Below, piece by piece: positions 1-11,212 of a DNA stretch of 64,000 bases. The DNA comes from Knoxdaviesia capensis. Its lineage: Eukaryota > Ascomycota > Sordariomycetes > Microascales > Gondwanamycetaceae. Within the stretch, counting starts at the first letter, position 1, and the number at the start of each line of letters is the position of its first letter. A program made the position numbers and the translations under genes. The stretch is from NCBI GenBank assembly GCA_001510575.1, contig LNGK01000012.1:243986-307985 (forward strand), written 5' to 3'. Below the pieces are notes generated by a model, which saw only the letters and a list, made by a program, of their open reading frames with translations, ran no database searches and was not told the origin of the DNA.

Positions 1-3000
1 CGCGTTCCTTCCGCGAAAGGCTCGCTCGCCAAACTCACGGCCAACATTCGTGGCGTCCAAATATTTTCTTTTGCCTGGACTCTTCCTTCTGTTCCGTGTC
101 CCGCCTGGAATTCTCCGCGTGTTGATTGGCTGGAAATTCGAAACTGTGGAGGGGCCCAAACTGGCGAGATTTCCTGGTTTTTCAATTCGCCAGAAAACCG
201 GTGGTTCTGTTCATCCCAGTTTGTGGTGAAAATGGACCACTAGCGCCGACATGAGCGCTGCTTATTGGATGGAAATTCCCTGGTAGTAAATCAAGAGCCT
301 TACCCGACACCTAAAATCTCAGGCGATAGAAACGTCCATCTTCCCTAGGAAGAAACATCGTGAAACAGCTTTTAAGGCCTTCGAATGTTGAAGTCATTGA
401 TGATGGATTGGAACCAGGGCCTTCTTCACTTCTTCACTCTCTGACTGCTTCTGACTCTGTGGCTGTCTCGTTCAGGCTTTCTTTTTACTGCCCGGAAAAC
501 GAAGCCTTTCTTCCGCTCCCGAGAGACACAGCGTCTATGCCCGTCTTTGACATGTCTCAGCCAATGGTATATTTCTTCTTTTACGGTGAGAACTCTGTCA
601 ATATCGTGGGAGCATGTCTCAGCGCAACCAGAGACAGTGACGTATCTTTTTAGCCGATTTGTTCCCGTCCAGCCAGCACGGAATCCCATTCGGCCAGCGG
701 CAGGCATATGTGGGGAGAGTGAACATCGCTGCCCAACGTGGCAGGTCTTCCCCCCATCTTATGGTTCAGGCATCAAATGGTCCAAGCTGGCTTTTACCTC
801 TCTCTCTCTCTCTTTCACCTTCTCTCGTTTGATGCTCCTATCTCTGAGAAGCAGACACGCTGACAGTTCGCCCCCGTCGCTTGAGAATCCCTCACTGGGT
901 CCTCTTTGCCTGTCCATTCCGGCCACCTCCGGGTCTCTTCTCCTCTCCTCGCCCCCCCCTTTTCTTCTCCTTTTTTTCTAGCCACCATGCTGCAGTTCTG
1001 GACTCCTGCTGGCAAAGTGCTGGCTACATGCACCTGGTGTGGTGTCTCGCTACCGTTGTGTCACCATCCAAGGCTCTCCCCCACCCTTATTCCTCGCAGC
1101 AAACTGAGACCATCATTTCGGAGGTGTTGTTTGTCACAAGTTCCGAGTTGTTCAAGGGCAAAGCTCTCTATCCCCGTTTGAGTTTAGGTCTTGTTTGCTC
1201 TGCTGTCGGTATGTCATATCTCAAATGTGAGCAGCAGTTGAGAGACATACCCGCCCGGCGGCATGAGACACAAAAAGAAAAAGGCTTACAGCCCCATCAT
1301 ATGCAGGACACATCACCACTGCCTAGGAGGGTGGTATTAGTAGGCAAAGTCCCGGTTCCAAAATCTTTTGCTTTTTTTTTTCTTTTAGCCTCCCCTCACA
1401 TACTTCACGTACATCATGCAGTGACTGTGTGGCTGGCGAGTACCACTCACTCTAGGACTGACTTCCGGGAGAACAGCTTGGCCGGCTAAGCGTAAGTAGG
1501 AGTTCATATATTTCCTTTTTTTCTTTTCCACGAGCACAACACACAAGCCCCCTCTTCTTCACCGGCATCACTAGTTCATTGTTCTACAGTGTGGCAGAGA
1601 CTGATGTCGAATTGGCGGATTGTTCGTGGCGTCGCCAGAGGATTAATCGTATGGCGTGGACCACACGCCTTCGGCTTTTCTTTCTGCTTCTCGACTTTCT
1701 CTCCGTCCAAAGTCCCCTTCACCTCATTAGACATATGCAGAGCTCATGCACGAGACACCTCGCTCGTACATATCGGAGCATTCTTCGTTTCGCTCAGTTG
1801 TGCAGTGTTTCTGTTCCGAGTGTTCACCTTCCGTATGATCAACCCTGGGCACTCGTCCTCAGTATTCTCAAATCATTGACGGATACAGGACATGTGCACA
1901 TCGCAAGTGTAGAGCTGTTTGCGAGTTTCAATCAATAACCAATATTGGTCGTTTCTCTCCCTAGCCACCCTGTCCCTGTTCTTCGTCCTCTGCTCTTTGT
2001 ACTACACTCCCTTCAACCTGTCAGTTCTAGACTGTCAATCACAACCCTTCCACAACCTGCAACACATGCATGGGGGGAGAGCAATGAATGCCGCCAGCTC
2101 TGGACGCGCGTTGTCAAGTCCCCCATTACCATTCACTCTCCACAGTACTTACAAGTCATGTAGACTCCCAGACTGATAGGTCGGAGAGGAAATATTGGAA
2201 GCCGCATGTGTGTGTAGTAGCGGGGATACGGCGAACTGGTGGTTACACCGAGCTATCTATCCTGCGCACACAAGCTAGTTCTGCCAGCCAGGCTGACAGT
2301 AGAGAAAACGCCATGCCTTTTTGCAAGTGCAGGTAAGGTGCCTTTGTGCTTCACTCCAGACACGCACACATACACACCCCGGATAAGTCTCGTCCTCTTC
2401 TGCTCTTCAACCCCGGCTTGCCAAACGTGAAGCGGAGAACGAGTCGACTGTTGATGATTGATGTGTTCGTTAACGCGGACGGCCGCGAGAACCAACAAGA
2501 AGCCCGCGAACGAGCAGAAGTGGATTCTTGCAGTTACGATCTGCGAGGATCGTATGCAATCTTCCAACGGCAAAAAAGTTTGGTTCTGTGGTGCGCTGAG
2601 GAGAAAGAGAAATCAACAACTCTATGAAGAGCTCACGGAGCCTCAGGTCTGTGGTCACTGGTCGCCGTTGGGGCTCACCCAGAACTCTGAAAGGCCAACG
2701 AGGCACGGACTGGATGAGGGAATGAGGGAGAAGGACGCAGACGGAAACAAAGCCAGGTTGATATCCCGAAATTCTGTTCTCGTGGTAAGCGCACTCAATT
2801 GCCACCGCCTTCAAGAGGTTGTTCCTGTCGGTCTTTTCTTTTCTTTCCCGCCGTCGGCTAGCCACCTTCAAGTGATCGGCACTGTTGTACGGCGCTGTGC
2901 CCCCCCTGGTTCCGTTTCTCAAACGAAAGTCAGCTAACTCAGCCTAGCGATATGCCAACATGCCAGCTCGCACTTCAAGGCCGCCACCACTGGGACGAGC

Positions 3001-3978
3001 AGCGTCCGCGCTGCAGGCACGTAAAAATCACCCAGCGAAGAGAGGAGAACCACACGACAGCCCAGAAGTGGGAAAGTCTCGGTTCTGGGGAAGACCGCCG
3101 CGCGCGCCGCCCCATGGGCCCATTTTCCTTCACACACCCACCTTTTCCTTGTCACAGTCTCCGGCTGCACGAGCCGTCTCGTTTCTCCGTTTTGGGTTTG
3201 GCCTCGGTCGAGAGAGTTTGTGATCTCTCGGAAAGTGCTGTGATAAGGGAAAAGAAAAACGTCACGTCTTCACAAGTGCAAGGGTGGCAGGCCCCAACTC
3301 GCACAAAACGAAACCCAGGTGAGCAGAAGCGGTCAAGTTGTCCGTGTAACATTGGACGCCGACCGGAAGTGGGGAAGAACGGCAGTCCCGGCCATGTCAT
3401 CGAGGGAGGCTCAGGTCTGCGAGGATGGCCGTTATCACGGTCTGACCCCAGCGCACTATGCCAAATACAAACTGGATGGATTGAGAGGTTCACCCTACCC
3501 CATCTGCCGGTTTGGGAAGTCCCGATTTGTCTTCAACAGGACCAAACGAGCAAGACTCGAGGCTACTTAAAGACAAGACAGCACACCAAGCCAACGAAGA
3601 CGGGCAACAATGACGGGGGCTGTTGGTGTGACATTGAAATGACACCATGGAACTCATGGGAAGGGTGGAGAGAAAGAGGAAGAAAGGAAAAGAGAAGCAC
3701 ACACTGACTCTTGCAGTGGTTACACCGCATCCACCGGAGCAACACCCACATATACGCAGCGCACACACATCAAGCCCACGGGACTGCAGCACCAGCCAGC
3801 TGCCCGCAGCTGGTAGCAAACGTCGCCGCCGCCCAACCCTAGCGGCGCCAAGTATCTTAGGGTTATGTATTGCTGTCACTTGCAACATATAACTGTGTTT
3901 ATGTTGACATGCTTTCACCAATCGAAGCCTCAGTCGAACAGCGGTATCTGCGTGCAAAACACAACTGATATTTCTGGG

Positions 3979-4017
3979 GACGGGAATCCGGGACTCGTTC
4001 GTTCGAGTCTCCCCGTC
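3979..4017. other. GC-rich hairpin
   Basis: Outer arms GACGGG (3979-3984) and CCCGTC (4012-4017) enclose an inner perfect stem GACTCG (3992-3997) / CGAGTC (4004-4009) with a 6-nt loop. The inner loop resembles a tRNA T-loop, but no A box, anticodon arm or acceptor stem fits around it, so I do not call a tRNA. Function unknown. Confidence 0.35.
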
Positions 4018-5605
4018 GCAGATAGCCGCCTGGTAGGGACAAGGTTAAGAAATATCCCCATTCTATGGGAGGAGTCCCGGCTTGTAAGTGCAAGTCGTTC
4101 TTCCCGGGGACGCGCAGCTCCTGTTGTCCCGCGAAAAGCATAGGCGGCACACCAACCAAGACTCCGTAATTCCACAGTTAGTTGGAGCCGGGTTGGGAGA
4201 GTAGGGCGTTCAAGTAATGGTGAGGCGATTACTTTTTGCCCATTCTTCCCTGGATATATCACAGCACCGCATACCCAAAGTCCCCTCCGTTTCTTTTGGT
4301 TTTTTTTTCCTCGCCTTTTTTTCAGTCTTTTTTTTCGTCTCTCATTGTTTTTCTACCCAAACCTCTCCCCCCCTATTTCGTGTTCACCTCCAGAAAGAAA
4401 ATGTGTGAAGAAAAGAAAAACCCCTGGTGTCTCCGAGAACCACCACCACTGCTAGCTGGCAGTGTGATATGTGAACACAACGTCCTGCACGAGGCAACAA
4501 GAAAAAAACAAGTAGGCTGGTCAGCACACCCTCTTCCTCCTCCCACTGCATATCCACCACCGCCTTATGACACCTGTCTAGTTTCTTTGCCCTCACGTTG
4601 CATGCACTAAGCAAACGGAGGTAACTGCCGACCGAAGAGCTAGTTGAAGACTTCGACGAAAAAACAAAAACGAAAAAAAAAAGATCACCAGCCCAAAAGC
4701 CCGCGGTGAGTAAGGACCGTCAAATGTCGACAACAACCACTACGAACAGGCCGGAAATGTCGTGGCGCAAGGCTTGCATGGATCTAGTGAACGACACAAG
4801 AGAAAGGCAAGCCCGCCCCCCGTATCAGCTGTCGTTGTATATGAGCAGATACACACGCACACGCAGTATCATCACGCTATAATGTGCACAAGTATACGTG
4901 GACGCTCCCGGCAGGTGTGCTCAGACGGAACGAATATGCCCCAGATCGGCGTTGGTGCAATGCCGCCGGCCGTGTTGTATCTCTTGGTTTCCTCCCAGGG
5001 ACCTCCCTACGTGAATTACCCCCCGGGTGTACTGAGTGGTTGGGACACCAAAAAGGAAAACTCCCCCCCCCTGGCTCGTGAAGGCATGTTGGGTCATGCA
5101 CGCTGCGTTCTCATTTTTGCTTCCTGCGGTTCGCTCCCTCTTGTCAAAGGCCCGAAGCCGTGTGTGCTTTTGTCCCCCGAGACTCTGCCAAACGGCGGAG
5201 AGTTAGGGTTACACACTTCAAATAGGGGCACTGCTCTCCCCTCCTCCCTCGTTGACACACACGCCTTGAATACCTACATACACGCCCTCTCATTCCCAAG
5301 TACGTTTGGTTGCTACCTCTCTCTGGTGAATATCATCTCCGACCTCGGAAACAGCTCGTATGTGATGATAAGCAAGCAACAAACAGGAAGAGCTGAGCAC
5401 ACAGTCAGTCGACCTGGGAAGGCTGGCCTCTCCAGCCCACTCCCACACATCACTTGCGGTGAAACAAGCCATTTCCCATTCTCGTCGTGCTTGCCACCAC
5501 TCGCCACATACTCTCCGGAGCTCGCCGGATAGGGAGGGGAGGGCATGACGTGCACACTCCCGGGGCTTTCTTCACACTCGCAACGCACAGAGGACGCCAT
5601 CATGA

Positions 5606-5627
5606 ATATATATATATATATATATAT
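5606..5627. repeat. (AT)n microsatellite
   Basis: About eleven uninterrupted AT units, in non-coding DNA. Confidence 0.9.
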
Positions 5628-6143
5628 CTTTATGTTTATTGTTTTATTTCTTCCTCGCGAGAGGCGCCTTCTTGATTCTTAGTATATTTGGGCATCAAGG
5701 ATATTAACCGTAAATCCTACGGCACTTGCATTTCCCACGCCAAGTTGCAAGACAGCCAGACAGGACCGGACTGACGCCTTGCATGGCTCGTCACTGGCGT
5801 CCTGTGGGATGTGCTCGTGGAGGCCAGAGACGAGACAAGCAGCAGGGCGGTATGCACGCCGCTCGACGTTTTCTGCGCTCTCGTATCCGCCATTGTGTGT
5901 GACACGACGTGTGCGCGGAAACCAGTATTGGCGAGGGTGCTCCGAACCAGAGACTGTAGTTGTGTCGTTCACTTGTTTCAGTATCTCAGTATCTTCACAA
6001 TCGCATTTTGGAGGATTTCATAACTCGTTTATAACGACTATCTACTTAGGCAGCTAATGATGCTCATGCATTATAATACATTAGGGAAGGTGTTTGTTTC
6101 TTCAAGAGCGTGAAATAAGTCATCTCGAAAAATCATTTAGGGA

Positions 6144-6162
6144 GGGGGGGGGGGGGGGGGGG
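6144..6162. repeat. Poly-G run (19 G)
   Basis: Nineteen consecutive G residues on the + strand, flanked by further G-rich sequence. A tract like this can form a G-quadruplex and is prone to length error in sequencing, so the exact count is uncertain. Confidence 0.85.
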
Positions 6163-6956
6163 AGGTTCCTTATTCTTGCTATCTGAACCGTTTCCTTCAC
6201 GGGTACATGCAACGCCGCCATTTTCCCAACACTGATATCCGATACCTGTGTATTCCTGCAGCTCTACCAAGAGAAAAGAAAGGGAAAGGGCGGAGAGAGA
6301 GAAGATAGATGGACGATTAGAGAGGATCAGAATCTCAAGACAAGAGGAACATCATCTCGGGAAAGACGTAGAACCGAAAAAAATTAGAACCCCGTATCTG
6401 TTTTGCTTCTCATCTCCGTGGGGGATCAACCCTGTCATTAACACAGCACACACACCACCAAGAACAAAGAAAGATTATAGAAAATAGCAAAATTCGTTAG
6501 GAGGAAAGCAAACCACGACCACCACATGCATTCCTACCAGATTCCACCCCGACTAATCCAAAAAAGGAGGAAACTCCATTGAACAGAGACAACAAGTCTT
6601 CAGAAAGATAAACGCGGCGATGCAGAAGGCTATTTTCGGGCAAAGATTAAAACAAAAACCATGGGGTAAGAAAACTCCAGAGTTGCTCAGAAAAAGAAAG
6701 AGGGGAGGGGAGAGAGGAGAGTTGCAAAAGAACAAAAAAAGCGACTGAGACTAGTATGAGCGGCTCAACTCCAACTAACAGCAAGAAAAGAAGAACAAAT
6801 AGGCAAAGGCGAAGCTATGAAACAGAAATCTATGATAGCCAAATTTGGACCGAGCAAGGCAAAAGGCTTGAATGAAAGGGGCGGAACCACGAGAGAAGAA
6901 GAAATCGCGACCAGATGAGTTTATTTCAAGGCCAAAAGAAAGGGCCGAGAAACAGT

Positions 6957-8978
6957 CTATCCAAAAACACGGAGGAACGACCAGATGCCAAATCCGCTAA
7001 GAACCGGAATGGTCAGATTATCATCCCATCCCCACAGATCCACAACCTCACTGGCCGAGGCAATGAAGCCGGACCACAGGCTCATGACACCCAGAGCGAG
7101 CGAGCCGGAGATGGTCGCCGCCTCGGGTGCGAGCCCGATGGCCTGGGCAGCGGCGGCCGGGAGGCGGAGGACGCCAGTGAACATGAAAGGGAACTTGCCG
7201 CCGTCATCGATGTGGCCGATGCGCGGTGCCAGCCAGCCCCAGAAGAACACCGACGTGGCCACGCCGACCACGAAGGCCGCCAGCGATCCGGCCAGCGACT
7301 TGCCGCGGCGGATACGCGGCGTGTAGCGGCCGTACAGGCGGCCAAAGGTACTCGCGGCGGTGTCGCACCAGCTGAGCAGCATCACGCCCATCAGGCCGAC
7401 GTCCTTGGGGAAGAAGTACAGCACGATCCACGCGCCTAGCAAATAGAAAATCACGCCGTTCCAGCCCATGTACTCGCTCTCACGCATGAGCGCGCCCAGC
7501 ACCGACGCGTAGAGCCGGTTGAAGCGCGGAGACTTGTGGCGCACCCAGTCAACGAGCGTGATGGGGATCAGCGCGGCCATCAGCCACGGCGTCACCGACG
7601 GCGTCTGGGTGCCGCTGATATACAGCCACAGGGCGAAGAACCCGATCGACACGTGTAGCACCTTGCGCGGGACTTCGTGCTTATGGATGAAGGTGCGCCA
7701 CTGGCGATGGATGGGAATCAGGCCGAGCGGGCTCGGGCTTCGGCTAAAATCGCGCCAGTTCCACATGGAGGACGTCGGTGTAGGGGGGGCGAGGTGGCCA
7801 TTTCCGAGGATTCCGGTTTTGCCGTTGGCGTTGCCGTTCGTCACCAGCGGATTGCCGTTGGTGGCGATGGGCAAGGCGGCAGCGCGAGTTTCGGCCTTGA
7901 CTTTGGAGCCATCGGACACGGATTTCCGGAGGGATGCGCGGCGGGGCTTCTGGCGGAGTTCCATCGGCGAACGACTCCGGGTACGAGACCGACGCAGGTC
8001 CGGCGAGTCACTGTCGTCTAGCTGGGTATCGTCACCATCAATTCCATCGACATCGAGCTTGTCGTCGAGAACGTCATCTTCGGGAACGACCGGCTGGGTC
8101 GAGACCCGCTTCCGTGACCGGGTGACGGGGCCGAAGTACGAGTCTTGAGACGACGATTGGCCATCGGACGGCGGAGGAGTCGGGGATATGACACGTGGTG
8201 TCGACGGGACAGCAGCGGCGGAAGCCATGTCTTGGGGATCTGAATCAAAGAAGAGCGGCGATAGAAGCGGAGCGAGACCGGAACACTGAAGGGTACCGAT
8301 CAACGGACGGCGTAGAACGCAAGGGAGGACGAGGAGAGTATATGGAGATGAGGTCGACGGAGTAGGTGACGCGGAAGAAAATCGGCGTCGACGGCGGGCC
8401 GGACGTTTGGTGTTTTTTGAAGACGGCGAGGAAGAGGATGAGCTGAGGGGTGTGCGGCGGCTTGAGACAAGCGGCTTTGGAGGAGATGGCGAGCACACGG
8501 AGGCTGAGTTGGAGGGTTGGGCCGGGGGTGGCAGTGGTGGTGTTGATGACGTTGAAGTCTGCGGCGAAGAGAGGCGGATGGTGGGAATCTCCGAGCCAGT
8601 AGGCAGTAGCGAGGCCGCCGGAGAATGGTCGAGAGAAGAAGACGGCGACTCGGTCGATATCAACGGAACAGACAACGGCAAAGATACCGATGTGGAGGTC
8701 TCGGGAGAGGCTAGAGTAGAGATGTTCTTCGAGAGAGATGGTGACCGGGTGGTTTCGGCCAGAGAGTCCGGATCTGTCGAGGACGAGACTCGGCGGTGTT
8801 CGGCTACCACGGAGGGAGGACGAGGTTCAACGACAACGGCGTTGTCGCACGATGGTGAGCCCGGCCAAGACAGATTTGGAGGGGGGGAAGGGGAGGAGGA
8901 TAAAGAAGAAGACGACGACGACGACGACGGAAACGAGGAAGCAAAAGTTGAATCGTCGTGGGGAGATGATGACGGCAT
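6957..8978 (-). CDS. DGK1: CTP-dependent diacylglycerol kinase (Dgk1-like)
   Basis: A single uninterrupted frame of 673 codons. The C-terminal part (about residue 430 onward) is the phosphatidate cytidylyltransferase/Dgk1 family domain. It starts with a basic EVPRKVLHVSIGF segment and continues with several hydrophobic helices, conserved SWCDTAASTFGR and a GKSLAGSLAAF segment. Family members sit in the ER/nuclear membrane and phosphorylate diacylglycerol to phosphatidic acid using CTP, opposing Pah1-type phosphatases. Residues 1-250 are Ser/Pro/Thr-rich low complexity. Yeast Dgk1 is only about 290 residues, and an internal Met at 8228 (residue 251, followed by a compact Ser/Pro-rich cytosolic region) would give a 423-aa protein. 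That start is a real alternative, with the longer frame partly 5' leader. Family call is firm; the start is not. Confidence 0.85.
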   Translation of the reverse strand: MPSSSPHDDSTFASSFPSSSSSSSSLSSSPSPPPNLSWPGSPSCDNAVVVEPRPPSVVAEHRRVSSSTDPDSLAETTRSPSLSKNISTLASPETSTSVSLPLSVPLISTESPSSSLDHSPAASLLPTGSEIPTIRLSSPQTSTSSTPPLPPPAQPSNSASVCSPSPPKPLVSSRRTPLSSSSSSPSSKNTKRPARRRRRFSSASPTPSTSSPYTLLVLPCVLRRPLIGTLQCSGLAPLLSPLFFDSDPQDMASAAAVPSTPRVISPTPPPSDGQSSSQDSYFGPVTRSRKRVSTQPVVPEDDVLDDKLDVDGIDGDDTQLDDSDSPDLRRSRTRSRSPMELRQKPRRASLRKSVSDGSKVKAETRAAALPIATNGNPLVTNGNANGKTGILGNGHLAPPTPTSSMWNWRDFSRSPSPLGLIPIHRQWRTFIHKHEVPRKVLHVSIGFFALWLYISGTQTPSVTPWLMAALIPITLVDWVRHKSPRFNRLYASVLGALMRESEYMGWNGVIFYLLGAWIVLYFFPKDVGLMGVMLLSWCDTAASTFGRLYGRYTPRIRRGKSLAGSLAAFVVGVATSVFFWGWLAPRIGHIDDGGKFPFMFTGVLRLPAAAAQAIGLAPEAATISGSLALGVMSLWSGFIASASEVVDLWGWDDNLTIPVLSGFGIWSFLRVFG

Positions 8979-10873
8979 ATGAGAATGGGGGGGGGGAGAA
9001 GAGAAGATAAAAAGTGAGTGGGGGGAGGGAAGGAAGGAGAGAGGGGGGAGAAAAGAGGAAGGAGGTAAAAAAATAAAGACAAAAAAATATTATAGAAATA
9101 AAAAGATCGGATACAAAATGGAACATGGAAGAGTACAACGAAAGAGGGTGTGTGAGAAGACCGAAGAGAGTGCTTGAGAGACGGTGGAAATTGTACGAGA
9201 GTTGGCTGGCGGTAAAAAGTTTTGCTCGTCTTTTTTCATGTGGCATGCGATAAGACACGAGACAACACCAACAGCATGTTTAGCGGCCAAAATGGAGCAA
9301 ACCGGGGTCTCCTCGACAACTTTTGCAGCGGACTTTGCAGCACCACAGACACTATCGAGGGTTCTCAAAGCCACTAAGGTACAGCGCTTCGCCCACTGAA
9401 GGTTAGTGGCTTGGAAAGGGAAAGGCAGGAAGGAAGGAAGGAAGTGAGGCAAATCCGAGCAGCACGGGATGTACCTGGTACATACGGGGATTGGAACAGG
9501 AAGCGGACTTTGCGATATATCCGTTTTTCTGTTCTCTTTTGCTGGCGATCGGTCGATGCGACGACGAACGACACGGAACAGTCCAATAGGGAAAACCCGG
9601 GCGTGCTAGAAGTCTTTGCTCACAGATAATAATATCGAGAAATAATAAATATAAACAGGTCGGGTGCAGGTAACTGTGCACTGTATGGTGTGAAAGGGGT
9701 GGGATTCGGACAATCTGGTCCTGTAATTCCTTCGTGGGCTCGCAATATCTTTGTCCGTGGTCCGTTAAACGAGGTTTGCTGGCCAACCGAGCGCAGACTT
9801 TTTTGATTCCGTTCTGCCCCTAGGCTTTTTTGGGCTGTTGTTTCCAAGGTTTCGTTTCGGCCGCCGGATAGGTGGGAAAGATCAACGGACGCCGCGATGG
9901 GTTGGTGATCGTCGGGAGAAACTGGGAGAGAGGGAATAGGTACAGTACAGTGACTTGTGATGAAGACTATAAACTGCTGAATTTATGCATGAAGAAATAG
10001 ATATACAACATATATGTACTATCGTGAACAACGGAATCGAGTGGTTGGAGCTTCAATGTTGGACGCAGTTTTTTCTCTTCCGTGATGGGATGAGGTTGGA
10101 TTCTCGCGTCCTGATTTCTAAGGTCACAATCTCCTTGCGCCTACAATGAAGGGCCCAAGTACCCCGCCATACAAGTTTTGCTGCGGAGGTACCTCGCCGG
10201 GCATGCTACCCAGATCCACTACCCAGGAACGCCTATTCAAGGCCAAAAAGAAACAAAGCCTCTCGGAAAGTGCACGCGTGCTCTCATGCGATGTACCCTG
10301 TACTTGCAAATAATCACCGACCCATTTCTCCCTCGTCCCGCTCAACTGTCTGTTGACATCACCTTGCCTGAATTAGGCGTGCCCGCTCAAAAAACTTGTG
10401 GTTCCAGCAGTCTCCATTGAATGGCCACCGGGATTCTTTCTAAAGAAGCGAAGGAAGTAAACACTGTTGCAGTGGACTGGCCCGTCTAAAAATCCTTGCA
10501 TGTGAAAAAAGAAATTTTGTATGAAAAAAACTCCTAGCACTATTTCCTGCGCTGTTCTCGCACATTCCACTTTCTGACTAAGCCCGCCTTTCCCGAACAG
10601 TTTGTATGAATACCGCCCAAAAAACGAACTTGTCCTTCTGCCACCACGAACATAAGGCTGGTTGGGGTTGAAAAAGTTGGGCATTCTATCACGGCTGCCT
10701 CGAGTCCATGCTCGGAACGCCATTTAGAGCTGAAATTCACGGCATTGCGCTGGCTTTGCGCCACACAAGTGCGGCACGTGTGGTGATTGTACTTGGTACA
10801 TGCGCGTTGATGCCCGTTTGGGTGCCTGTTCGGGTCGTCGTGACATCGGGATCCACATTTGTGGCCTCAGTTG

Positions 10874-10925
10874 TTATCTGCTTATCGGGTTATCGATAGT
10901 GTTATCGAGATTACTTATCTTTATC
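10874..10925 (-). promoter_or_regulatory. Cluster of six GATA-factor sites
   Basis: TTATC (GATAA on the minus strand) starts at 10874, 10882, 10890, 10902, 10915 and 10921: six copies in one orientation in 52 bp. One overlaps an ATCGAT that adds a GATAG on the plus strand. GATA is the core recognised by fungal GATA zinc-finger regulators (AreA, SreA and White Collar classes). The cluster lies about 290 bp upstream of the SPB4 start. The motif count is seen directly; binding is inferred. Confidence 0.55.
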
Positions 10926-10941
10926 GTCCCGCCAAAAACTG

Positions 10942-10991
10942 AAGAAAAAAAAAGAAAAAAAAAGAAGAAAAAAGAAAAAAAAAGAAAAAAA
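10942..10991. repeat. A-rich simple sequence
   Basis: Runs of A separated by single G residues, continuous for about 50 nt, between the GATA cluster and the SPB4 start. May act as a nucleosome-disfavouring promoter tract. Confidence 0.7.
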
Positions 10992-11212
10992 AGTGATCGC
11001 AGAAAGATTCAGCCACCAACTATACAAAATTGTTGTTGTCCTCCAGTGTAACTCAGGCAACTTTCTCATATATCCCGTCTTCCTATCATAAATTGACATC
11101 CAAGGTCAAATTCCGAGGCTCAACCCGGCCCTGAAGCTCCCCCGATCCGCGACGACCTCCCCACCTCCCCGGATCGGACCGAACGCCGGCTCCCCGGTCG
11201 CCCAGACACACA

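Larger units (their letters stand above)
1..6956. other. Gene-free region (about 7 kb)
   Basis: I find no supported gene here. Open frames up to about 250 codons occur on both strands, but none resembles a known family, none has convincing exon structure, and several overlap one another. The DNA is rich in alternating pyrimidine and purine tracts. It contains an AT microsatellite, a poly-G run and one GC-rich hairpin, listed separately. The last kilobase is the 3' flank of the diacylglycerol kinase gene. An undetected gene with many small exons, or a non-coding RNA, cannot be excluded. Confidence 0.6.
8979..11212. other. Divergent intergenic region DGK1 / SPB4
   Basis: No gene is supported. 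The part next to DGK1 (8979-9080) is very purine-rich on + (CT-rich on the DGK1 coding strand), as expected for a fungal leader. The half nearer SPB4 holds a cluster of GATA-type sites and an A/G-rich simple-sequence stretch (10942-10991). Open frames in between do not resemble proteins. Confidence 0.6.

Noticed and set aside
2952..3707. Open frame of 251 codons on +
   Set aside because: Composition and sequence resemble random translation, it overlaps other frames on both strands, and no domain is visible.
4762..5532. Open frame of 256 codons on +
   Set aside because: No recognisable domain, no splice support, and it lies in low-complexity, pyrimidine-tract DNA.
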